From an uncultured Methanobrevibacter sp. (GTDB lineage Archaea; Methanobacteriota; Methanobacteria; Methanobacteriales; Methanobacteriaceae), in contig CACXWH010000003.1 in the NCBI GenBank assembly GCA_902771225.1, positions 1 to 54,420 of the forward strand: a DNA stretch of 54,420 nt, given 5' to 3'. The notes under the pieces are model-generated. The model saw nothing but the letters and a program-made list of their open reading frames with translations, searched no databases and was not told the DNA's origin. The translations under genes and the position numbers were made by a program. Shown piece after piece: positions 1 to 9,900 of this stretch (position 1 is the stretch's first letter; every line of letters begins with the position of its first letter).

Positions 1-330
1 TTTGAATGCTCATGGGATGTTACTTCAGATTCTATTGCAGCATATGTTGCACATATTTTTAATGCGAACCTTTTTATAGTAACAAATGTAAATGGTATAT
101 ATACCCAAGAACCGAAAGAGCCTGGTTCAACATTCATAAGTAAAATCGATGCAACAAAATTACTAACTTTTCAAGAGTCATCGATTGATGTAATGTTACC
201 TTCTCTTTTATTGAAGTTTGGGACTAATTGTTATGTTGTGAATGGAAAGTTCCCTGATAGGGTTTTATCTCTTATAGATGATAATATAAATGATTATAAC
301 TTTGATTACACACAAATAACAGGTGATTGA
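1..330 (+). CDS. mfnE: MfnE-like amino-acid-kinase family protein, C-terminal part
   Basis: The reading frame is open from the window edge to a TGA stop and gives the last 109 residues; the start lies outside. The segment TNVNGIYTQEP matches the nucleotide-binding region of amino-acid-kinase-fold enzymes. In methanogens a member of this family, MfnE, phosphorylates aminomethylfuran-methyl phosphate in methanofuran synthesis, and in Methanocaldococcus it lies next to the EF-1beta gene (MJ0458/MJ0459). The same order is seen here: a zinc peptide starts 2 bp after the stop, then EF-1beta. The family call rests on the fold motif and this context; the exact substrate is inferred. Confidence 0.7.
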   Translation, partial: FECSWDVTSDSIAAYVAHIFNANLFIVTNVNGIYTQEPKEPGSTFISKIDATKLLTFQESSIDVMLPSLLLKFGTNCYVVNGKFPDRVLSLIDDNINDYNFDYTQITGD

Positions 331-332
331 AA

Positions 333-494
333 ATGAAAACTGTTGAATGTATTTCATGTAAACAAGAAATTCCATTAACTGGTCCATTTGTTGAATTCGA
401 ATGTCCGGAATGTGGAGCAAAAATTGCAAGATGTGAAAAATGTCGTACCTTTGGTCACGCTTACAAATGTGAATGCGGATTTGAAGGTCCTTAG
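333..494 (+). CDS. Small zinc-ribbon protein (HVO_2753-like), 53 aa
   Basis: A 53-residue protein with four cysteine pairs: C6/C9, C24/C27, C34/C37 and C46/C48, the spacing of a double zinc finger. It starts 2 bp after mfnE and is followed 18 bp later by EF-1beta, so the three are probably one transcript. Small proteins of this type next to EF-1beta are widespread in archaea and are often listed as translation-associated RNA-binding zinc proteins, but their role is unsettled. It is clearly a gene: the frame is tight against both neighbours and the cysteines are conserved in pattern. Confidence 0.85.
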   Translation: MKTVECISCKQEIPLTGPFVEFECPECGAKIARCEKCRTFGHAYKCECGFEGP

Positions 495-512
495 ATTAAT
501 GGAGGAATTATA

Positions 513-782
513 ATGGCTGAAGTATTAGCAACTATGAAAATCATGCCTGAAAGTCCTGAAGTGGACTTAGAAGCATTAAAAGTAGCTATTGAGGAAGGAA
601 TGCCTGAAGATGCAGAATTCCAAAATATATCTGAAGAACCAATTGCATTTGGTTTAGTAGCTTTAATTTTAAACTTCACTATTGAAGATGGTGAAGGTGG
701 AACTGAATCTACCGAAGAATTCATCTCCGGTTTAGATGATGTGGCCAGTATTGAAATTACTGGTGTTGGAAGATTAATGTAA
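513..782 (+). CDS. ef1b: Elongation factor 1-beta
   Basis: An 89-residue acidic protein of the usual archaeal aEF-1beta length (about 88-91). It begins MAEVLATMKIMPESPEVDLE and contains EEPIAFGLVALILNF, both typical of the family. aEF-1beta is the guanine-nucleotide exchange factor that recharges EF-1alpha (aEF1A) with GTP during elongation. GGAGG, 8 bp before the ATG, is the ribosome binding site. It is the last gene of the mfnE-zinc peptide-ef1b group and is followed by a strong hairpin terminator. Confidence 0.95.
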   Translation: MAEVLATMKIMPESPEVDLEALKVAIEEGMPEDAEFQNISEEPIAFGLVALILNFTIEDGEGGTESTEEFISGLDDVASIEITGVGRLM

Positions 783-809
783 TTAATCAAACTTTTTAAA
801 TATGTGTTT

Positions 810-848
810 GAGTTATTTCATAAAATAACTCTTATTTTTTCTATTTTT
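810..848 (+). terminator. Hairpin terminator after ef1b
   Basis: A perfect 9-bp inverted repeat, GAGTTATTT (810-818) and AAATAACTC (823-831) with a CATA loop, is followed by a T-rich tract. It lies 28 bp after the ef1b stop and fits an end-of-transcript signal. Confidence 0.7.
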
Positions 849-890
849 TAATATAAGATAATATTTACTTTAAATTCTTTTTTTGTTCAC

Positions 891-926
891 TAAAAAAATA
901 AAAAATTGGAATAAAGATTATTCCAA
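891..926 (-). terminator. Hairpin terminator over the permease stop codon
   Basis: TTGGAATAA (906-914) and TTATTCCAA (918-926) form a 9-bp stem with a 3-nt loop. On the minus strand the stem includes the stop codon of the ABC permease and is followed by a T-rich run (891-905). It would end the NRPS-ABC transcript and faces the ef1b terminator. Confidence 0.6.
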
Positions 927-3188
927 AATTTTAAGTGTGTCCACCATATCTAATTTTTTGATTTTATATGCGAAGAATAGGTTTATGCCTATAGATACCA
1001 CTAAGATTATTATGAATGTGCACGCTAGGCTTATAAAAGACAATGAGGGTATTATAAAGAATTTTTTACTCGATGACTTCCATATTATATTTAAAATATA
1101 AAAACCTAAAGGAATTCCCAACAAACCACCAATTATTATAAAAACCATGCTTTGTGTTAATAATAACTTTGTTAATGTACGAGTTTTAAAACCTAAAACC
1201 TTTAGCGTTCCAATATCGCGTTTCATTTCCAAAAAGCTTAGTAAACCTAAATTATAAAGAACAATTACTGCTAAAAAGATTGCAAAGAAAATCAATGCAT
1301 AAATTTCCATCCATATCGGTTTGTAAAGTTCCCACCAACTATCAATCATATCGTCACGATGAATCGTTGATTGAATTCCATCATACTTCTTGTCAACATG
1401 GTTTGAGCTTATAATGCTTGTTGGGGTGTAATTTAGACCCAATTCATCTAATTTATTTTTAGACATGATAAGTCCTTGGGAAGTCGGATCTCCATGGATT
1501 CTATCAATTTTTAATTCAACCCATTTGTCGGAATTCTTAATATGCCAGTTAACAGTATCTCCAACACCAACATGTAACAAATCAGCCATTTTTTGTGAAA
1601 TTGAAACTTCATTATCTTTTATTTCTATTCTATTCTGATTTATGTCCGTTGGAGTAATTAAGTCTGTTTCATTCAAAACGAGCAGCGAACCAGCTTCTTT
1701 CTCAGAATTTGCTTCTATTTCAATAGCGGATTCCATTATTTTTTCTCCATTAACACTTTCGGTCGCATTATCGATTTGCGATGAATTTGCATCAATGTCA
1801 ATTATCAATTTTGATTCATAATGATTAATTTCATTAAACTGCCAATTTTCAGCATTATTTAATCCGTCATTCAATCCAAATGCAGAAATTAAAATGACAG
1901 TACAACCTAATACTCCTAAAATTGTTATTATTGCTCTGAAGTTGTTTCTTTTAACATCCCTATAATTCCAACGCAAATTAAAGGATAAATGGTGCCAAAA
2001 TTTAAATTTTTCAATGAAAGAAGAAGTTGTAGCTTTAGGTGCCTTTGGCCTTATCATGGTTGAGGGATGTTCATTTACAATACTTCTAATTGAAAAATAT
2101 GATACTATAACTGACAGCAAAACCATTATTATTACCACATATGCAAAATTCATGGTGTTTACCGGTGTTAGGTAAGGTAATTTAAATACATTCGTCAGTG
2201 AGGCGTACGATATGTTATGTATGAATATTGGGCCTAAAATTAAACCCATCAACGACCCAGCTAATACTAATAAGAATCCATATGATATATAATGTACCAT
2301 TATAGTACGATTTTTAAATCCATTAGCTTTAAGAATACCAATTTGAGTTCTTTGATGTGAGATAATCCGTTTCATTGATGTAACGAGCATTAAAAATGAA
2401 ACAAAAATAAAGACAAATGGAAGAATTTTTGCTATCATTTCATATTGATTAATCAGGTGTTGAAATTCACTCACACTTATATGCTCGCCTCTTGGTACAA
2501 ATGAATTATAATTATCCTTTAAGTTATCCGATAATAAACTAGAATAATCTTTAGCATTTCCATCATATTTAACATTTAAAACATTATATTGGATATTGTC
2601 ACTTGGAAATGCTTTATAAGACATATAAGCATAACCATAGTCTGAATAGTTTGGTTTTATTGCATAGTATGGTAGGTTATAGACATATTCTGGGGAATAC
2701 CCAATTCCTTTGATTTCTTTTTCAAGCTCCATCCCATTAAACTTAAAAGTAATATTATCTCCTATTTTTAGATTTTTGGCATCAGCAAAACTTTTATCGA
2801 TCCATACTCCATTTGTATCATTTAGATTTAATTCTTCACCTTCTATTAAATAGAACTTGGATATTGTATTGTTTTCTATAAAATGCAGTTTAATTTCTGG
2901 ATCATTGGAGTACTTTCCCCATGAAGTAACTACTAATTGTCGTTCACTATCAGTTGTCTGACTTAAATTATTTACTTTTTCTACGAGGCTGTTATCCACA
3001 TTTGTTGAATAAATCCATCCGTCTGCTAGATTACTATCTGAATAATAATTGTTAATATTGGATTCAAGACAAAGTGCCTCTCCACTAATGCCTGTAAATA
3101 TGAATACTCCTATAAATGCCATTAATAAAACTGAAATGAATTGGATTTTATAATCAGAAATATCTCTTAACATCTTTTTATAAAGCAT
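918..3188 (-). CDS. ABC transporter permease, FtsX/MacB family
   Basis: A 756-residue membrane protein. It has an N-terminal membrane segment (about residues 15-40), a large extracytoplasmic region (about 45-250), three membrane helices around 255-370, a second FtsX-like half beginning near 405, another outside region, and three C-terminal helices (about 630-750). This duplicated layout is that of large FtsX-family permeases, which work with LolD/MacB-type ATPases in exporting or moving lipids, peptides or antibiotics rather than in uptake. It lies 31 bp downstream of its cognate ATPase gene and shares the direction of the NRPS, so it may export the NRPS product. That link is inference from position. 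The partner ATPase gene has an internal stop, so the transporter may not work as sequenced. Confidence 0.88.
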   Translation of the reverse strand: MLYKKMLRDISDYKIQFISVLLMAFIGVFIFTGISGEALCLESNINNYYSDSNLADGWIYSTNVDNSLVEKVNNLSQTTDSERQLVVTSWGKYSNDPEIKLHFIENNTISKFYLIEGEELNLNDTNGVWIDKSFADAKNLKIGDNITFKFNGMELEKEIKGIGYSPEYVYNLPYYAIKPNYSDYGYAYMSYKAFPSDNIQYNVLNVKYDGNAKDYSSLLSDNLKDNYNSFVPRGEHISVSEFQHLINQYEMIAKILPFVFIFVSFLMLVTSMKRIISHQRTQIGILKANGFKNRTIMVHYISYGFLLVLAGSLMGLILGPIFIHNISYASLTNVFKLPYLTPVNTMNFAYVVIIMVLLSVIVSYFSIRSIVNEHPSTMIRPKAPKATTSSFIEKFKFWHHLSFNLRWNYRDVKRNNFRAIITILGVLGCTVILISAFGLNDGLNNAENWQFNEINHYESKLIIDIDANSSQIDNATESVNGEKIMESAIEIEANSEKEAGSLLVLNETDLITPTDINQNRIEIKDNEVSISQKMADLLHVGVGDTVNWHIKNSDKWVELKIDRIHGDPTSQGLIMSKNKLDELGLNYTPTSIISSNHVDKKYDGIQSTIHRDDMIDSWWELYKPIWMEIYALIFFAIFLAVIVLYNLGLLSFLEMKRDIGTLKVLGFKTRTLTKLLLTQSMVFIIIGGLLGIPLGFYILNIIWKSSSKKFFIIPSLSFISLACTFIIILVVSIGINLFFAYKIKKLDMVDTLKILE

Positions 3189-3219
3189 TAAATCACCATT
3201 TCAATAATAACCATAAAAA

Positions 3220-3924
3220 TTACCATTCTAAATCCGTAATTTTCATTGGAAATTCATTTATTACTATACTTTCCACCTGGCCATTTTTAATTCTAATAAC
3301 TTTATCTGCTGCGTTTGCCAACAATGCATTGTGAGTTACAATAATGATTGTAGTATTTTGATTATTACTTAAATCTTGGAGAAGATTTAATATTAAAACA
3401 CCAGTATTCGAGTCAAGAGCTCATGTCGGTTCATCACATAAAAGCATTGTGGGTTGTTTAGAAATTGCTCTTGCAATGGATACTCTTTGTTGTTCTCCGC
3501 CGGATAGCTGAGCCGGAAAATTATTTGCATGTTCTTTAAGACCAACAGAGTCTAATATATCTAAACCATCAATTTTTACATTAACAACATCTTCCATGAG
3601 GTTAATATTTTCTTCAGCTGTTAAATTAGGGATTAAATTATAAAACTGAAAAATAAAACCGACGTTTTTGGCTCTGTATTCAGTAAGTTGATTATCATTA
3701 AAAGACTCTATATGTTTGCCATCAACAATAATTTCACCGGAACTTACGGAATCAAGACCTCCCAAAAGATTTAAAAGTGTTGATTTACCCGCACCTGATG
3801 GACCAAGTATAACAACAAATTCTCCGCGATTAATAGAAAAATTTACATTATCTAAAGCTTTTAATACATGTTCTCCAGATTTATAAATTTTTTCAACGTT
3901 TTTAAATTCAATTATAGTGCTCAT
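3220..3924 (-). pseudogene. LolD/MacB-like ABC ATPase with an in-frame TGA
   Basis: The frame would encode 234 residues, the normal length for a LolD-type ATPase. It shows Walker A GPSGAGKST, signature [14 protein letters not shown] and Walker B LLCDEPT. A TGA (3421-3423 on the plus strand as tca) then stops it after residue 167. Reading on in the same frame gives ALDSNTG, the D-loop, and IIIVTHN, the H-loop, ending in ITDLEW. Family members have Gly at the stop position (DEPTGALD), so a single change of GGA to TGA explains it. The truncated product would lack the D-loop and switch histidine needed for ATP hydrolysis. No frameshift or other decay is visible, which suggests a very recent mutation or a base-call error. 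It sits between the NRPS and the permease. Confidence 0.85.
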
Positions 3925-3997
3925 ATAAATTACCTTTTTTTTAAACTTTAAATTATTTTATTCAGTTTTTTTAAATCATTCCAGTAATGTTTTTAGA

Positions 3998-6900
3998 TTA
4001 TAAGTTTTCCTCCTTAAAAATACTGTTTAAATTGGATGTCATGTCTGAGTGAATAATATTTAATAAAATTGATGTTAAAATGTCATTAAAATCTTTAATC
4101 ATTTTATCAGAATATTTATTTGAATTTACAAACATTATGCTATATTTATCATCTTTTTGAAAGATTTGTACAACAAGATTGGCCATTAAATCATCTATAT
4201 TGCCTACCAAATCATTAACAATATCGTCAACAATCTCTGAAGATAAAATTTCACTATTTTTTTCTTTAATACCATCATAATTAACCCAATTAGGTACATA
4301 TTGGAATATAATTGCTGTATCAAGAGGATATTTCTGATAAAGTAATAAAAGAGGATAAAAACTGTATTTTATTGCTCCATAAATAAGATTAGATGAATGT
4401 TCCATAAATGAGTCTATACTCTGATTCTCACAATTAATTAATAATGGTACGACATTTGCATATAATCCTATGGACTTATAGTCATTAAATCTGCCCCGTC
4501 CACTTTCGACCATTGAAAATAGAACTTTATCTCCCTTAACAAATTTAGATAATGTATAAGCAAAAACACTTGTGAAAAATACATTTTCACTAATTCCTGA
4601 ATCATCTAAAAATGATTTTAACTCCTCAGGATTAATTTCTAAATCATATGTATTCATGCTGTACCCTTCGGACTGATTATCTCCAATAAGCTCTCCGACA
4701 TCTTCAATATCACTAAGCATAGAATCAAAGAAATTGCCTGCTTCAATAAACTTATCCGTATTTTTAACTTGTTGATTAAAAGCAGACATTCTTAAAAAGG
4801 AATCATCAATATCAACTACACCCCCATCAAGAAGAATCTGAAAATCGTGTTTAAAGACATTTGAAGATAATGCATCAAAAATAAGATGATGGAATTTGCC
4901 TATCAGTAAATAAGAATCATCTAATTCCCAAATTTTGAACATTGATAAATAATTATATAAATCCAAACTTTCAGCGATAAACTCTTTAACACTGTCATTA
5001 TTAAATTCTAATTCAACAGTAATAGGGGGTGCCGATTCTTTTATTAGATATGGATATTCTCCCTTAAACAACCTTAAGATAATGCGAATCATATCGTAAA
5101 GACTTTTAATATTCCATCCTTTATCTCGAAGCAAATCCACAATTGATGTATCTTCAAAATTGTTGCCCGAACCTAACTCTTTTAATAAATTCACATTTTC
5201 ATTAATTCTAGCAAATAGGTTTTTATTATCTGAAGTGTCGTAATGATGGCTTAAATGCATGTTTAAAATGGGATGTGCTTTTAGTATTTCATCCAATGCT
5301 GCAAGTATCTTTTCGAGACCATAACGTTTAGGAATACTTAAATAAGCTGGAATTTGATAAAAATTAAAGTTATCATTAACTATAATGTCTGCAAATAGAC
5401 TAACTTGTGCCTCATTCAAAGGACAACCGCCATCCACAGAATAAATATCCAAGTCCAAAGAAGCATCATCAATATTGTTTGCAATGGCTAATGGGGTGCG
5501 CAAACTTAAAATGTCGGAGGTTGTAATGTCATATTTTTCAAGATGGGACAGTAATTTAATAGCAATTAAAGAATCTCCTCCTAAACGGACAAAATCATCA
5601 TAAATGCTAACTTTTTCCACATTAAATATTTTTTCAAAGGCTTCCACAATAGCACTTTCTTTTTCATTCCTTGGAGCAACATATTTCACATGCAAAATAC
5701 TTCTGTCAACTTCGGGTAAATTGGATTTATCGATTTTACCATTAACTGTTAAATGAATATGGTCCAATTTGATTACAAATGAGGGCACCATATAATCAGG
5801 TTTATATTTAGCCACATAATTGCATATGAGTTCTCTAAGGTCATTATTATCGATATCTTGAGAAAGTGTAACATAAGCTACTATTTCGTTGTTTCCTTTA
5901 TTATCAATGGTCTGGACAGTAACGTTTTCCACATAATCAATGTTTCTTATTATTGATTCAATCTCTGTGAGTTCAACACGATTTCCCCGGATTTTAACCT
6001 GACTATCACGACGTCCAATAATGCCAAATGATCCATCAGGCAATATCCTTACAAAATCTCCTGTAGGATACATTATACTATAATTTTCCTCGTTATCGAA
6101 TGGATTTTTCACAAAGGATAAATCTGTTTCTTTTTGGCGGTTTAAATAACCGTCAGCTACTTGATTACCTGCAATACATAATTCACCTACAGCACCAATT
6201 GGCACACGTCTTTTCTCATCATCTAAAACATACGCCTTAATGTTGTTGAATAAATAACCGATGGATGACGAATCAATTTTATTATTTACTTCTATAGCAC
6301 AAACTGCAACGCAGCATTCTGTTGGTCCATAAGAATCGTAGAAAGAATAACCAGTAGGAGAAGTAACTTCACCCAATTTTTCTCCACCGGTAATTAAAAC
6401 TTTTAGAGATGTTTTATCTACTTTATTAATAAACATCCTTGCAATTTGTGTAGGAAGTGTTGTATGTGTAATGTCATTATTGATGAAATGCTCATTTAAT
6501 TTATCCATATTTAATTTAATATCCTCTGGAACAATATCTAAACAGGCACCACAATATAACGGCGAGCAAATAGCTCTAATAGCCCCCACGTCAAAACCAA
6601 TTGAAGAAAAAAGTCCGAATGTCGATTCATTATTCATATCATATTCATTAACATAAAAATCAATGTAAGAGGTAATTCCTTTTCGGGTAATTTTAACTCC
6701 TTTAGGAAGTCCAGTAGTACCGCTTGTATATAAAATACAAGCTAAATCACCATAAGTAACGGGTAAATGAGATAATGTTTCAATATCTCCTTTAACAATA
6801 TCTGAAATATTCAAAAGAATTATTTCATCATCAAACAGATTTTGGGCACGTTCATAAGTCCCATCACTAATAATAACAACTCGAGCCTCAATATCATTCA

Positions 6901-9900
6901 ACATAAATTTAATGCGTTCATCAGGTAAATTATCATCCAACGGCACATAAACGCAACCTGCAGATAAAATACCCAATGCACAAAACATATACAGCTCTGA
7001 ACGTTCAACCAAGAAAGGAATATATTCCTGTGAATTAACACTTAGATTAACTAATCTCTTAGCCAGTATGTCTGCAATAAATGCGCATTCCTCATAAGAA
7101 TAAGAAAAACCATTATATGATACAAGTTTATTATTTGGATATTCTGATAGATTATTATTGAACGCATCTAAAATATCATTATATTCTATATCATTTCCTG
7201 TCTGGTTATAACTATCTAAAATATTTAAATCTGAGGATAAAGTATAAGTTATATCTGATAAAAATTCTGAATCCATTATTTCTTTTAAAATTAATTTATA
7301 TGACTCCGTAAACTGTTCAATGAATTCTTTAGAGAATTTTTCAGAATATAAAATTCGAATCCCGAACCTGTCTGCGCCAATATTAAAAATAGAAAATGAT
7401 AAATCTCCCATTATTTCTTGTTTTAAATCATCAATTTCATAATCCAATTCTTCATTATTCATTAAATTAGAGAAAAGATTATGGGAGTACTGGAATAAAA
7501 TATTTGAATTTAAATCATATTGATTTGCTAAAATTCGGAAAGGATACAAATCATATTTCATGGCCGAGTTAATTAAGGCACTGGTATAATCTAAAAATGA
7601 AGAAATATCCTGATTTTTACAATCTATTAGCAGGGGCAATGTGCGAACAAACATTCCTACAGATTCGGATAAATCAATATGTCCTCTGCCGTCATCAATA
7701 AGATTAAATAAAATTTTAGAAGAACCGGCAAATCTTGATAAATTATAAGCAAAAATACTACAGAAAAACTGATTTGGAGAGATGGAATGACTAGCTAAAA
7801 AAGAGCTTAACTTATCATTGTCGATATTGAATGTATCATTATATTCAAAGTCACTATTGTCCTCAGTTTTTACAGAAGCAAATAATTCATATGCTTCATC
7901 TCTATCAGATAACATTAAATCAAAAAATTCATAAGCATTTTCCATATACTCGGAAGTTATATTTTCTTCAAATGAAATTTGCCTTAAAACACCATTATCA
8001 ATAAAATCAACATTTTTACCGTCTAAAATTGAAGTCAATTCATTTAATATAATGTTTGCAGAGCTTCCATCAAAAATTAAATGATGAAAATCAACACATA
8101 AACAATTTGATTCATCATTCACTATTAAAAATTTAGATAATGTTTTATCCAATTCAAAAGGTTGAACAAAAGATCCAATATCCTCTTTTAATCCATCAAT
8201 GATTTGTGGTTTAGCATCAAAACTGAAAGATAATGTTTCATTGTCATTTATTACACGAGCTGATAAAATTGGATAAACGTCCATTAATTTGTTAATTGCA
8301 TTTTTGATTTCCTCTGCTGAATAATTTTTTTTGAATTTTATCAAGAATGGGTTATTATATGCGGTGCCGATGTTTTTAATCGATTCATCCAAATAAACAT
8401 TCAGTTGAGATTCAGATAACGGACAAAAATCATCAAATGTATAATTAATATTTATTGGAGAGTGAACTTCTAAATTAAATTTAATTTGGTTGGCAATGTT
8501 GACTGGTGTTTTAAGTTCCATAATTTCGAGGGAATTTAAAGCAACTCCCAATTTTTCATTCAATGCCATTTGAAGTTTCATTGCAGATAATGAGGTTCCG
8601 CCCAATTCCACAAAATCATCATCTATGAAAATAAAATCTGAATTTAAAACTTCTTTAAAGGCATCCACCACAACACCTAAAATTTCATCATCAATTTCAA
8701 TGTTTTGATTATTGCCTTTAACAATATGGTTCAATGAATATTTATCGAGTTTTCCATTTGCGTTTAAAGGTATCTCATTCAATTCAATAAAAATTGAAGG
8801 AACCATATAATATGGTAATTCAAGTTTTAAAACTTCTTTTACATCACTAATATTTAAATTATCATTTGTTGTGTAATATGCTATCAGATTATCGTAGTCA
8901 ACATCCAAATAAATATTATTAATCTCTTTGAAACTTTTCATTATGTTTAAAATTTCAGCAGATTCTATACGAAATCCTCTTACTGATAATTGTTCATCTT
9001 CACGACCAATAATTTCAATTTCACCATCAAAATTATAAAATCCTATGTCTCCTGTGCGATACATTCGTTCATTGTCTTTACAAATGGAGTTGGGATTATC
9101 TACAAATACTTCATTAGTTAAATCAATATTATTATAATAACCTGGACTTAAATAGTCACTTGAGATGCATATCTCTCCGGGAACACCAATTGGAAGGGGA
9201 CTACCATTTTCATCAAGAATATATGCCCATGTATTGGCAACAGGCTTACCAATTGGAACATGTTCCTTTTCATTATTTAAATCATAAATATTGACTATGG
9301 CCATTATCAATTCGGTAGTACCATAGAAATTAACTAATTTTGTGTTGCTTTCTTTATTAGTTAATTCATTTAATTTTGCACCGGCTAAAATTAAATATTT
9401 TAATTTTAAATCTTCGTTTTCAAAAATGGGAATGCCTAAGGAAGGAGGTAAAATCAGATCATTCATCTCCTGTTCTTTAAGAGCTTTAATCAATAATAAA
9501 CTGTCTTTTTGTTCAATTTCATTGAATATTCTAACACATTCTCCAAATATAAATGAAACAAACATCCTGATGGATGCAATAAAACTGAAGCTGGCAAAAT
9601 AACCGTTTACATCGCCAACTGATGTTTTGAAAAGGTCTTTAAAAGCTGCGGCCATACCTTTAATCTGTTTATTAGAAACCATCACGCCTTTGGGAAGACC
9701 GGTTGTTCCTGATGTAAACATTATGGCAAATAAATCATCGCTGCTGCCTAAACATTCGACGCTTCCTTCATAATCCATATTTAAATCTTCAATATATATG
9801 GCCTTAACATTTAAATCTGTATTTTGGTCATATTCCTTAGTTGTTATAATATAACCGGATTCACTAATATTTAACATATGTTCAATACGTTTTAGAGGAT

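Noticed and set aside
883-1101. Plus-strand open frame opposite the end of the ABC permease gene
   Set aside because: It lies opposite the conserved membrane helices of the permease and has no ribosome binding site or recognisable motif, so it is a shadow frame.
3421-3423. The in-frame TGA in the ABC ATPase as selenocysteine or other recoding
   Set aside because: The family residue at this place is Gly, no selenium-insertion structure is visible, and Methanobacteriales are not known for pyrrolysine- or selenocysteine-type use of TGA here. A point mutation or read error is simpler.
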